Positions 1-8,403 of a stretch of DNA of 64,000 nt are shown here, piece by piece. The position numbers were made by a program, and so were the translations under genes. This DNA comes from Roseicyclus salinarum. GTDB taxonomy: Bacteria > Pseudomonadota > Alphaproteobacteria > Rhodobacterales > Rhodobacteraceae. Each line of letters starts with the position of its first letter. The first letter of the stretch is position 1. The DNA is taken from NCBI RefSeq assembly GCF_029624655.1, contig NZ_JARRSA010000016.1:1-64000 (forward strand). Direction: 5' to 3'. The notes below the pieces were generated by a model that was given only the letters and a program-made list of their open reading frames with translations, had not been told where the DNA came from and did not search any database.

Positions 1-1752
1 AGGCGCCTGCCGCGGCGGCGGCGGACGTGGATCCTGCGGATCTCGATGGTGCTGTTTCTCGGCCTCGCCGTCGCGGTCATCTGGGTGTCGAACATCTGGC
101 TGACCGACCGCTTCACGGAAAGCACGCGAAACCGCTCGGAGTTGCGCCTTGCGCTCTATTCCGGGTCGATCATGTCCGAGCTGCAGCGGCACTCGGTGGT
201 GCCGCTCCTGCTGTCGCGCGACCCGGTCCTGATCCGCTCGCTCGAGCAGAACGACTTCACCTCGACTTCGCAGCGGCTGATCTCCTACGTCGACGAGATC
301 GGGGCCGCGTCGCTGATCCTCCTGAGCCGCGAGGGGCGCGTGGTGGCCGCGACCGACCGGCAACGGATCTCGGAACTGCGCTCGGCCGATCCGTTCTTCG
401 TGGAGGCGCTGCGGTCGGCGGATACCGTATTCACGACGAACGAGCCCGAGACCGGGCGTTTCGACTTCACGTTCTCGCGCAGGATCGAGGTCGACAACAT
501 GCTGCTCGGCGTGATCCTCGTGGAGGTCGATCTGGGGCGCATCGTGGACCGCTGGCGCGGCACGACGGAGGCGGTGTTCCTGACCAATGCGGCGGGCGAG
601 ATCATCCTGTCGACGGAGCCGCGCTGGCGCGGCCGCACCGAGGAGGAGGCGCTGACGTTGCAGCCGGCGCCCTCGGCGATCGAGCGCGCCATCGAGGCGA
701 CGGGGAACTGGGCCTTCGGCGACCAGAGCGCGCTGTTCTTCGGCAACGACACGATCCGGCTGGAGGCGCGGATCCCGTTCCGCGGCTGGCGCATCGTCAG
801 CTACACCGCCTACGCCTCGGTGCGGGAGCGGGTGAACGGGGTGCTGGCGCTCGAGATCATGGGATTCGCACTGCTGCTTGCGGGCGGATTCTACGTCGCG
901 AGCCGGCGGGCGCGGTTGCAGTCTGCGGTGTTCCAGCGCGAGTCGGCGGAGCTTCGCCGGCTGAACGCGCGGCTGCAGCGGGAAATTGCCGGCCGGCAGA
1001 AGGCCGAGCGGAACCTCGTGGAGGCCGAACAGAGCCTCGCACAAAGCCAGAAGCTTGCTGCGCTTGGCGAAATGTCGGCGGCGGTGAGCCACGAGCTGAA
1101 CCAGCCGCTTGCCGCGATGAAGACCTACCTCGCCGGCGCGAAGCTGCTTCTGCAGCGGCGGCGCTTCGACGAGGCGGGGTCGTCGTTCCAGCGCATCGAC
1201 GACCTGATCGAGCGGATGGGCGCGATCACGCGGCAGTTGAAATCCTATGCGCGCAAGGGCGGCGAGGCCTTCGAGCCCGTCGATCTGCGCGAGGCCCTGA
1301 AGGGTGCGATCACCATGATGGAGCCGCAGCTCAGGACGATGCGGGTCGAGATCACGCAGAACCTGCCGCGGCGTCCGGTGATGGTGCTGGCCGACCGGCT
1401 GCGGCTGGAGCAGGTGATCATCAACCTGCTGCGCAACGCGCTCGACGCGATGAAGGACGCCGAGCGGCGCGAGCTGGACCTTCTGATCGCCGAAGGGGAC
1501 GAGGCGGTCCTGACGGTGCGCGACAGCGGCGAGGGGATCGCGGACCTCGAGAACCTGTTCGAGCCCTTCTACACGACGAAGCAGCCCGGCGACGGCGTCG
1601 GGCTGGGGCTTGCCATTTCCTCGGGGATCGTGTCGGACCTCGGCGGGCGGCTGACCGCGCGCAACGGCGAGACCGCGGGCGCGGTCTTCGAGATACGGCT
1701 GCCGCTTCTGGCCGAGGACGCGACGCGCCCCGGCGGCCAGGCGGCGGAATGA
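1..1752 (+). CDS. dctB: C4-dicarboxylate sensor histidine kinase DctB (5' end cut by window)
   Basis: Membrane sensor kinase that detects external C4-dicarboxylates and phosphorylates DctD. The frame is open to base 1 and encodes an Arg-rich stretch before the first ATG (base 46), so the true start is probably upstream of the window. Counting from that ATG: a membrane segment at about 1-18, a periplasmic double-PAS/Cache-like sensor to about 255, a second membrane segment at about 265-285, a coiled coil at 300-335, then HisKA with the H box SHELNQPLAA (His349), and an HATPase_c domain with the N box (NLLRNALDAM), DSGEG and GLGLAI. dctD follows after 19 bases, so the two form one operon. The length fits DctB, and the neighbouring regulator supports the assignment. 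No dctPQM transporter genes are visible here. Confidence 0.88.
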   Translation, partial: RRLPRRRRTWILRISMVLFLGLAVAVIWVSNIWLTDRFTESTRNRSELRLALYSGSIMSELQRHSVVPLLLSRDPVLIRSLEQNDFTSTSQRLISYVDEIGAASLILLSREGRVVAATDRQRISELRSADPFFVEALRSADTVFTTNEPETGRFDFTFSRRIEVDNMLLGVILVEVDLGRIVDRWRGTTEAVFLTNAAGEIILSTEPRWRGRTEEEALTLQPAPSAIERAIEATGNWAFGDQSALFFGNDTIRLEARIPFRGWRIVSYTAYASVRERVNGVLALEIMGFALLLAGGFYVASRRARLQSAVFQRESAELRRLNARLQREIAGRQKAERNLVEAEQSLAQSQKLAALGEMSAAVSHELNQPLAAMKTYLAGAKLLLQRRRFDEAGSSFQRIDDLIERMGAITRQLKSYARKGGEAFEPVDLREALKGAITMMEPQLRTMRVEITQNLPRRPVMVLADRLRLEQVIINLLRNALDAMKDAERRELDLLIAEGDEAVLTVRDSGEGIADLENLFEPFYTTKQPGDGVGLGLAISSGIVSDLGGRLTARNGETAGAVFEIRLPLLAEDATRPGGQAAE

Positions 1753-1771
1753 CCATGAAAGGACACCCGCG

Positions 1772-3088
1772 ATGAAGATTGCGATCGTGGACGACGAGCA
1801 GGACATGCGCCAGTCGATCAGCCAGTGGCTGACGCTGTCGGGCTTCGAGACCGAGACCTATGCCTCGGCCGAGGACGCGCTGAAGGCCATCGGCTCGGAC
1901 TATCCGGGCGTCGTGGTCACGGACGTCAAGATGCCGGGCATGGACGGCGTGACGTTCCTCAAGCGGTTGATGGCGCAGGACAGCGGGCTGCCCGTGATCC
2001 TCATCACCGGTCATGGCGACGTGCCGATGGCTGTCGAGGCGATGCGGATCGGTGCCTACGACTTTCTCGAGAAGCCATTCAACCCCGACCGGATGACCGA
2101 GCTTGCAAAGAAGGCGGGACAGCAGCGCCGCCTGACGCTCGACAACCGCGCGCTCCGGCGCGAATTGTCGGACGGCAAGGCGGTGATGAAGAAGCTCATC
2201 GGCTCGTCGCCCGAGATGGAGCGGCTGCGCGAGGACATTCTCGATCTCGGTCAGGCCGACAGCCATGTCCTGATCGATGGCGAGACGGGAACGGGCAAGA
2301 CCCTCGTGGCCCATGCGCTGCACGCCGTGGGGCCGCGCGCGTCGCGGAAGTTCATCTCGGTGTCGTGCTCCGCCTGGGCGGAAGAGCAGCTGTCGCAGAA
2401 GCTGTTCGGACCGAACCCCGACGATTCCCTGCCCCTCGTCGAGGAGGCGCGCGGCGGCACCCTGTGCCTTGAGGACATCGAGGCGCTTCCCAACGCGCTG
2501 CAGGCGCGGCTCCTGACCTTCATCAACGAGCAGGAAAGCCCCCCGCAGACCCGCATCATCGCGATCTGCAACGAGCACGCGCAGGGCCGGACGCTGGAGG
2601 ATTCGCTGCGTCCCGACCTGTTCTTCCGGCTTTCCGCGATGACGATCATCTGCCCGCCGCTGCGCGCGCGCGGCGAGGACATCCTGACCCTCTTCAACCG
2701 CATGTCGGAAATCTTCTCCGAGGAATATGGCTGCGACGCGCCGCAGGTGACCGCGCAGGAGGCCGCGCAGCTTCTGCAGGCGCCCTGGCCCGGCAACGTG
2801 CGCCAACTCGTCAACATCGCCGAGCGCGCCGTCCTTCAGAACCGCCGCGGCTCGGGGTCGATCACCTCGCTCCTGATGGCCGACAACGAGGCGACGGGCC
2901 CGGCGATGACGACCGAGGGCAAGCCGCTGAAGGAATACGTCGAGGCCTTCGAAAGGATGCTCATCGACAACACGATGCGCCGCCACAAGGGCTCCATCTC
3001 GGCGGTGATGGACGAATTGTGCCTGCCGCGCAGGACGCTGAACGAGAAGATGGCGAAATACGGGTTGAGCCGGTCCGACTATCTCTGA
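1772..3088 (+). CDS. dctD: DctD-type response regulator lacking the GAFTGA loop
   Basis: Response regulator partner of DctB. It has a receiver domain (acidic pocket DD at 7-8, phosphoacceptor Asp51 in TDVKMPG, Lys101), a AAA+ domain with Walker A GETGTGKT at 170-177, and a Fis-type helix-turn-helix near the C terminus (PRRTLNEKMAKYGL). The GAFTGA loop used by enhancer-binding proteins to contact sigma-54 is absent: after LFG the sequence runs PNPDDSLPLVEEARGGT. Walker B reads LCLEDIEAL, so the usual DE order is ED. It therefore probably cannot activate sigma-54 promoters in the classical way. Loss of GAFTGA is known for NtrC of Rhodobacter, which works with sigma-70. ATG start next to dctB. 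Receiver and AAA+ assignment are secure; target genes are unknown. Confidence 0.85.
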   Translation: MKIAIVDDEQDMRQSISQWLTLSGFETETYASAEDALKAIGSDYPGVVVTDVKMPGMDGVTFLKRLMAQDSGLPVILITGHGDVPMAVEAMRIGAYDFLEKPFNPDRMTELAKKAGQQRRLTLDNRALRRELSDGKAVMKKLIGSSPEMERLREDILDLGQADSHVLIDGETGTGKTLVAHALHAVGPRASRKFISVSCSAWAEEQLSQKLFGPNPDDSLPLVEEARGGTLCLEDIEALPNALQARLLTFINEQESPPQTRIIAICNEHAQGRTLEDSLRPDLFFRLSAMTIICPPLRARGEDILTLFNRMSEIFSEEYGCDAPQVTAQEAAQLLQAPWPGNVRQLVNIAERAVLQNRRGSGSITSLLMADNEATGPAMTTEGKPLKEYVEAFERMLIDNTMRRHKGSISAVMDELCLPRRTLNEKMAKYGLSRSDYL

Positions 3089-3608
3089 GAACGGGGCATC
3101 GCGCGAACATCGCGCGCGCGCCGGGCGGCAGGTCTTTTCGGGCGGAAGTCCCGTGTTTTCCGGGTCATGGCCCGTGTCTTGAACGATTCCGCGCGAATTG
3201 CCATTGCCATGACGCGCGCCACCCCTTTAATGTGACACAACTGGCAGTTTGCCAGTCCAACCAGTTTCTCTGCATCCCCGATCCGCGCCGCATTTTACCG
3301 CCGCGAGAGGGGATCGCAGGTCACTCGGGCCACAGGACGCTCATGCCGTCCGGCCCAACCGGAACCGCCCCAAAGCGGGGTTTGATTGGTCGACCACGGG
3401 ACATGCTCCCGCAGCGGCCGGAGACAGATGCGATGCACGGCGCACTTGCAGTCGAGGCGAGGGAAAGCGGGGCCATGTCGCCGCGCGGCACACGCCCCGC
3501 GTTGCGCGCCGCAGGCATCGCTGATCAGCACAATCGCAACCGCCTCACCGATCCCCCCGGCGCTACGCCGCGCGGGGACGTGCCGGGCGGTTCGCGGGCA
3601 AGGACAAC
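3089..3608. promoter_or_regulatory. 520-bp leader region upstream of rne with a 7-bp inverted repeat
   Basis: No convincing gene lies between dctD and rne. The stretch should hold the rne promoter and 5' leader. A perfect inverted repeat ACTGGCA-GTT-TGCCAGT lies at 3240-3256, directly after a locally AT-rich patch (TTTAATGTGACACAA). It could be an operator or a leader hairpin. RNase E genes are often autoregulated through a long 5' UTR, which would fit the size of the gap. I see no clear sigma-70 hexamers. Confidence 0.35.
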
Positions 3609-6272
3609 ATGGCAAAGAAGATGCTTATCGATGCCACGCACCCGGAGGAAACCCGGGTCGTCGTGGTCGACGGAACCAAGGTCGAGGAGTTCGATTTCGA
3701 GTCGCTGAGCAAGCGGCAACTGGCGGGAAACATCTATCTGGCGAAGATCACGCGGGTCGAACCCTCGCTGCAGGCCGCCTTCGTGGATTACGGCGGCAAC
3801 CGCCACGGCTTCCTCGCCTTCTCGGAAATCCACCCCGACTACTACCAGATCCCCACCGCGGACCGTGAGGCGCTCCTCGCCGAGGAACGCGAGATGGCCG
3901 AGGCCATGGCCGAGGAGGCCGAGGAGGAGGCGAAGTCCAAGCGTCGCCGCTCGCGTGGCCGCAAGCCCGCCGCCTCGAAAGCCGCGAACGGCGCCTCGGA
4001 CGCGGTCGCGCGCGGCACGCCCTCGGGGATGGACGTCGTCGACCTCGACGACGAGGACGAGACCGCCGGCACGACGCCGGTCGAAGGCGCCGAGGAACTC
4101 TCGGCGGCGGTGGCCGAGGATACGGCGGGCGTCACCGGGGCTGCCCCCGGCGAGCCAGTCGCAGCGGCACGCGACGACAGCGAGGGCGACAGCGAGGGCG
4201 ACGGCGACGACGAGGATGGCGACGACGCCGCCCCGACCGCCGAGACGGTCGCCGACGACGACACCGAGGAGGACATCCGCCCGGTCCGCAAGGTCAGGGC
4301 GCGCAAGTACAAGATCCAGGAGGTCGTCAAGGTCCGCCAGATCATGCTGGTGCAGGTCGTCAAGGAAGAGCGCGGCAACAAGGGCGCTGCGCTGACCACC
4401 TATCTCAGCCTCGCGGGCCGCTACTGCGTCCTGATGCCCAACACCGCGCGCGGCGGCGGCATCAGCCGCAAGATCACCAACGCCGCAGATCGAAAGAAAC
4501 TGAAGGAGATCGCGCAGTCGCTCGACGTGCCGCAGGGGGCGGGCCTCATCATCCGCACCGCCGGAAGCCAGCGCACCAAGACCGAGATCAAGCGCGACTA
4601 CGAATACCTGCAGCGCCAGTGGGAGCAGGTGCGCGAACTGACGCTGAAGTCCATCGCGCCCGCGCCGATCTACCAGGAAGGCGACCTGATCCACCGCACG
4701 ATCCGCGACCTCTACAATCGCGACATCGACGAGGTGCTCGTGGAGGGCGAGGCCGGCTATCGCCAGGCCAAGAACTTCATGAAGATGATCATGCCGAGCC
4801 ACGCGAAGAACGTGAAGCACTACAACGACCCGCTTCCGATCTTCGCGCGCTACAAGGTCGAGGGCTACCTCGCCGACATGTTCAACCCCGTCGTGCAGCT
4901 GAAGTCGGGCGGCTACATCGTGATCGGCGTGACCGAGGCGCTGGTGGCCATCGACGTGAACTCGGGCCGGGCCACCAAGGAAGGCTCGATCGAGGAGACG
5001 GCGACCAAGACCAACCTCGAGGCGGCCGAGGAGGTCGCCCGCCAGGTCCGCCTGCGTGACCTTGCCGGCCTCATCGTCATCGACTTCATCGACATGGACG
5101 AGCGGCGCAACAACGTCGCCGTCGAGAAGCGCATCAAGGACAAGCTGAAGACCGACCGCGCGCGCATCCAGGTGGGCCGCATCTCGACCTTCGGTCTCAT
5201 GGAAATGAGCCGCCAGCGCCTGCGCCCCGGAATGCTCGAGGCGACGACGCAGCCTTGCCCGCATTGCCACGGGACCGGACTTCTGCGTTCGGACGACAGC
5301 CTCGGGCTGTCGATCCTGCGCCAGCTGGAGGAAGAGGGCACCCGCGGCCGCGCCAAGGAGGTCCTGCTGACCGCGCCGGTCGGCATCGTGAACTTCCTGA
5401 TCAACCACAAGCGCGACTACATCGAAGCGATCGAGGGCCGCACCGGCCTGTCGATCCGCATCGAGGCCGACGCGCAGATGATTTCGCCCGACTTCAAGAT
5501 CGAGCGTTTCAAGACCGCGACGCGCCGCGTCACGGCGACCGCGCCGATCATGTCGATGGACACCGCCCTGATGGACGACATCGAGGAGGAGAACGTCGTC
5601 GAGGAGGCCGAGGTCATCGAGGCCGAGGAAGCGCCGCAGGCGCCCGCCGCGTCCGAGACCGACGAACAGCCGAGGAAGAAGCGCCGGCGCCGCCGGGGCG
5701 GCCGCGGCCGGCGCAAGGGTGGCGCGGACGATAACGGCGAGGACAATGGCGACGAGGCCGGCCGTCCCCAGCACGAGCCCCGCGACGAGACCGAGGACGC
5801 GGCCGAGGCGCAGCCGGCCGAGCCGGAAGGCGAGAGCGGCGGCGAGGCCGAAACCGGCGACGACGAGCCGAAGAAGAAGCGCCGGAGCCGGCGTGGCGGA
5901 CGCGGCCGGCGCGGTGCCGCGGGCGGCGACGAAGGCCAGGGCGATGAAGGCCAGGGCGCCGAGGGCGAGACCGTGACCGCGGAGGCCGCAGAGGCCCCGG
6001 CCAAGGAAGAGGCCGCCGTGGCCGCGACCGAGGACCGGACCCCCGAGCCGCAGGAAGCCGCGGCGCAGGAAGCCGAGCCCGAACCCCAGCCCGAACCCGC
6101 CGCTGCGGAACCGGTCGAGACGGCGGCCGAGCCCGAGCCGGAACCCGCAGCCGCCGAAAAGGCGCCCGAGCCGGAAGCCGCACCCGAACAGGCCCCCGAG
6201 CGCGAGCCGGAGACCGAAGGCGCGGGCGGCGAGGGCAAACCCAAGCGCCGCGGCTGGTGGTCGCTCGGCTGA
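3609..6272 (+). CDS. rne: Ribonuclease E/G family endoribonuclease (RNase E)
   Basis: Endoribonuclease that cleaves AU-rich single-stranded RNA, matures rRNA and tRNA, and drives mRNA decay. The N-terminal S1 fold (about 36-80 and 233-280) is interrupted by a highly acidic, low-complexity insertion of about 150 residues (82-232). The catalytic DNase I-like part shows both metal-binding aspartates (VAIDVNSG and GLIVIDFIDMD), followed by the Zn-link CPHCHGTG. The C-terminal tail, from about residue 670, is disordered, Glu/Pro/Ala-rich and carries two similar Arg-rich blocks (KKRRRRRGGRGRR and KKKRRSRRGGRGRR), typical RNA- and protein-binding regions of the degradosome scaffold. 887 residues is normal for the family. 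A strong hairpin terminator follows the stop codon. Confidence 0.95.
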   Translation: MAKKMLIDATHPEETRVVVVDGTKVEEFDFESLSKRQLAGNIYLAKITRVEPSLQAAFVDYGGNRHGFLAFSEIHPDYYQIPTADREALLAEEREMAEAMAEEAEEEAKSKRRRSRGRKPAASKAANGASDAVARGTPSGMDVVDLDDEDETAGTTPVEGAEELSAAVAEDTAGVTGAAPGEPVAAARDDSEGDSEGDGDDEDGDDAAPTAETVADDDTEEDIRPVRKVRARKYKIQEVVKVRQIMLVQVVKEERGNKGAALTTYLSLAGRYCVLMPNTARGGGISRKITNAADRKKLKEIAQSLDVPQGAGLIIRTAGSQRTKTEIKRDYEYLQRQWEQVRELTLKSIAPAPIYQEGDLIHRTIRDLYNRDIDEVLVEGEAGYRQAKNFMKMIMPSHAKNVKHYNDPLPIFARYKVEGYLADMFNPVVQLKSGGYIVIGVTEALVAIDVNSGRATKEGSIEETATKTNLEAAEEVARQVRLRDLAGLIVIDFIDMDERRNNVAVEKRIKDKLKTDRARIQVGRISTFGLMEMSRQRLRPGMLEATTQPCPHCHGTGLLRSDDSLGLSILRQLEEEGTRGRAKEVLLTAPVGIVNFLINHKRDYIEAIEGRTGLSIRIEADAQMISPDFKIERFKTATRRVTATAPIMSMDTALMDDIEEENVVEEAEVIEAEEAPQAPAASETDEQPRKKRRRRRGGRGRRKGGADDNGEDNGDEAGRPQHEPRDETEDAAEAQPAEPEGESGGEAETGDDEPKKKRRSRRGGRGRRGAAGGDEGQGDEGQGAEGETVTAEAAEAPAKEEAAVAATEDRTPEPQEAAAQEAEPEPQPEPAAAEPVETAAEPEPEPAAAEKAPEPEAAPEQAPEREPETEGAGGEGKPKRRGWWSLG

Positions 6273-6290
6273 GCCGGACGGCAGGAAAAA

Positions 6291-6314
6291 AAGGGCGCCC
6301 GACGGGGCGCCCTT
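6291..6314 (+). terminator. Rho-independent terminator of rne
   Basis: A perfect 10-bp stem AAGGGCGCCC with loop GACG lies 18 bases after the rne stop codon. It is preceded by an A-run and followed by a short pyrimidine stretch (TTTCC), so it can end transcription on the plus strand. Confidence 0.8.
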
Positions 6315-6640
6315 TCCATTTCGTGGTGCAGCGCGTGGCCGGGCCTCTCTCGGCATGAGGCAATGTCCCAGAGAGGCCCCCAAAAAAATCTTCGGGAGCC
6401 TCTTGGTGCGAAGGTCGGCTCGGCGGGCTTGGCAGTGGTCAGAGCGGCTTCGGTTTCCCGCGCGATCTGCCCGTCCACGTCACCTGCGAAATCGGCCCTT
6501 GACGGACGTCGGTGCTGGAAGCTGCGAACGGCCAGGAGGAGCCCGGAGCGGACGCGACGGCATTCGCGCTTGCCGGATATCGAACTGTAAAGTTTAACTG
6601 AAGGGCCACAGCGTGGTCGGCGTCCAAGGGGGGGAGCCAC
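6315..6640. other. Gene-free stretch with a 10-bp inverted repeat and a possible weak promoter
   Basis: No protein gene is supported here. A perfect inverted repeat GGGCCTCTCT/AGAGAGGCCC lies at 6341-6350 and 6370-6379, with a 19-nt loop and then CCAAAAAAA on the plus side, so it is not a standard terminator. Near the right end, TTGCCG (6570-6575) and TTTAAC (6593-6598) are 17 bp apart and could be a promoter for the next gene. The base composition is more AT-rich towards 6580-6600 than in the flanks. Confidence 0.35.
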
Positions 6641-7333
6641 ATGCCGGATGCTTTGCGGATGTTCGTTCCTGCGGCAATCCGGGCCATAATGAAGCGCCTC
6701 GGACCGCGCGTGGAAGCCGAGACAGCTGTGAGGCTTTTGCAGAAAGTTGAGCTTAACCCGCTGATCCCCGAGCGGATCAGAGCCGGGGAACCCTATGATA
6801 TCGCTCTGACAAATCCCCCTTACGTAAAGCCCTTGATCGAAGACGGATTGGCGGACGGCGGTAGCCATCGCGCGTTCGGTCGCGTCCCGCTTGCGGTAGC
6901 ACGCAGGAGCGGTGCGCAGAGCGAGTTCGTCGAAGATGAAAAGGACATCGCGGCGCTTCTCGGCAACGCGAAAAGCATTGCCTACACGGGTGCCGGGACG
7001 AGTGGCCGCACGTATCTGGATGTCCTGGAGCGCATGGAGTTGACCGGGTCCGTCTTGCCGCGAAGCCACGCCATGGCTGGCGGCGTGCCGGCGGCATCGG
7101 TCGCAGCTGGCGAATACGAGCTCGCGATCGCCCCTCTTACCACTGTGCTTGCCACGCCTGGAGTTGTTCCCGCAGCCGTATTCCCGGAACACCTTGGGAC
7201 CCATATCGACATGTCGGTTTTTCGGAGCGCCGCATCACCGGTCGCTGCGGCAACGGTGATCGATTTCCTCACGGATCACCGTCTCGACGATGACCTCAAG
7301 GCGGCGGGAATTGTGCGTTTTGAACTTGCGTGA
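6641..7333 (+). CDS. ModA-like substrate-binding domain protein, orphan
   Basis: 230-residue protein with the shape of the ModA-type (type 2) periplasmic binding fold: an N-terminal segment with AAIRAIMKRLGPR, then RIRAGEPYDIALTNPPYVKPLIEDG, a middle KSIAYTGAGTSG ligand-loop motif and a C-terminal VIDFLTDH. These match the relatives often annotated as molybdate ABC transporter substrate-binding protein. There is no signal peptide or lipobox, and no modB or modC permease/ATPase gene nearby, so a transport role is doubtful. The ATG is preceded by GGGGGGAG. Codon use and base composition look less GC-biased than in the neighbours, and the gene sits alone between two hairpin terminators, which suggests later insertion. 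Ligand unknown. Confidence 0.65.
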   Translation: MPDALRMFVPAAIRAIMKRLGPRVEAETAVRLLQKVELNPLIPERIRAGEPYDIALTNPPYVKPLIEDGLADGGSHRAFGRVPLAVARRSGAQSEFVEDEKDIAALLGNAKSIAYTGAGTSGRTYLDVLERMELTGSVLPRSHAMAGGVPAASVAAGEYELAIAPLTTVLATPGVVPAAVFPEHLGTHIDMSVFRSAASPVAAATVIDFLTDHRLDDDLKAAGIVRFELA

Positions 7334-7435
7334 CCGCGTTTTGACGTTCCAGCCATATCTCATGCTGATGGGAAAGGCCCTCCGTTTCCTTTGTCCGCAC
7401 TTCGGCACTTGGACAGCGGTGCAGCGAAAGGCAAA

Positions 7436-7455
7436 GGGCGCCCCTCGGGGCGCCC
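7436..7455 (-). terminator. Rho-independent terminator of the DsbA-family gene
   Basis: Near-perfect palindrome GGGCGCCCC-TC-GGGGCGCCC. Read on the minus strand it lies 37 bases beyond the stop of the DsbA-family gene and is followed by TTTGCCTTTC, which fits a terminator for that gene. It could also stop readthrough from the ModA-like gene. Confidence 0.7.
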
Positions 7456-7492
7456 GTCTTCGTTCCGGCCGCGTCGCGGCGTCGCCCGGCGC

Positions 7493-8242
7493 TCAGTTCG
7501 TCTCGGACCGCACCGCATCGACGATCTGGAGCATGTCGTCGAGCGGAACGTAGCCCCGAACCAGCTGGTCGCCGAAGACGAAGGTCGGCGTGCCGGTGAT
7601 CGCCAGTCGCTGCGCGAGATCGCGGTTGTAGGAAATCGTCTGCGCCACCAGCGGGTCGTCCATGGCCGCGAGGATCGGCGCGGGGTCGAGACCCAGCTCG
7701 TTGGCCGTGGCCGCGAGCGACGCCTCGGTCATGTCGCCGCGCATCACCATCAGCGCGTCGTTCATCTCGCCGTAGGCTTCGTCGCCATGGGCGATGCGGG
7801 TTGCGATGGCGAAGCGCGAGGCCAGCACCGACTGTTCGCCGAGGATCGGGAATTCCTTCACGACGTAACGGATGTCGCCGTCCATCTCGACGAGGCTGGA
7901 CACCTCGGGATGGGCGCGCCGGCAGAAGCTGCAGCGGTAGTCCATGAACTCCACCAGCACCACGTCGCCCTCGGGATTGCCCCCGACCCAGTCGAAGGCC
8001 GAATTGAAGATCGCGTCGGCATTGGCGGCGAGCGACATGGTATCGCGCTCGGCCTCGGCGGCGACCTGGCGCTGCTCGAGCACGCCGATCGCCTCCATCA
8101 GGACCTCGGGGTTCTCCAGAAGATACGCCCGCACCTCGGCGCGGAAGGCGTCGCGTTCGGCGTCGGTCAGGTCGGTCAGGTCGGCGGCGGCGGGACCTGC
8201 CGCGATGGCGCCGGCCAAGGCCAGCGGTGCGAGAAACTTCAT
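7493..8242 (-). CDS. DsbA-family thioredoxin-fold oxidoreductase (Com1-like)
   Basis: Exported thiol-disulfide oxidoreductase. A signal peptide (MKFLAPLALAGAIAAGPAAA) is followed by a helical N-terminal extension typical of the Com1/ScsC-like group (about 25-80). Next comes a thioredoxin fold with active site Cys104-Ser-Phe-Cys107 in MDYRCSFCRRAHP, an inserted helical domain, and the cis-proline loop GTPTF. The likely role is disulfide formation or isomerisation in periplasmic proteins. The length of 249 residues fits the group. No DsbB-like partner is seen nearby. It is transcribed away from the aminotransferase, with about 160 bp of shared upstream DNA, and ends at a hairpin terminator. Confidence 0.85.
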   Translation of the reverse strand: MKFLAPLALAGAIAAGPAAADLTDLTDAERDAFRAEVRAYLLENPEVLMEAIGVLEQRQVAAEAERDTMSLAANADAIFNSAFDWVGGNPEGDVVLVEFMDYRCSFCRRAHPEVSSLVEMDGDIRYVVKEFPILGEQSVLASRFAIATRIAHGDEAYGEMNDALMVMRGDMTEASLAATANELGLDPAPILAAMDDPLVAQTISYNRDLAQRLAITGTPTFVFGDQLVRGYVPLDDMLQIVDAVRSETN

Positions 8243-8403
8243 GCGCTCATCTCCGTCTCTGGGCGGCTTCGGATACGCCTAGCACATATGGGGCCTGAAT
8301 CCAGCCGGGCGAAGCCCCCGGCGCGCACGGGCGGGCGACGCCATTGACGATCCGCCCCGCGGCTGCTTTGACGCCCCCCATCCATGAACGGAAGGGGCGC
8401 GGG

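Noticed and set aside
3525-6383. 952-codon open frame antisense to rne
   Set aside because: It is a by-product of high GC content opposite a Glu/Arg-rich gene; its translation is Leu/Gly/Arg low complexity with no recognisable domain.
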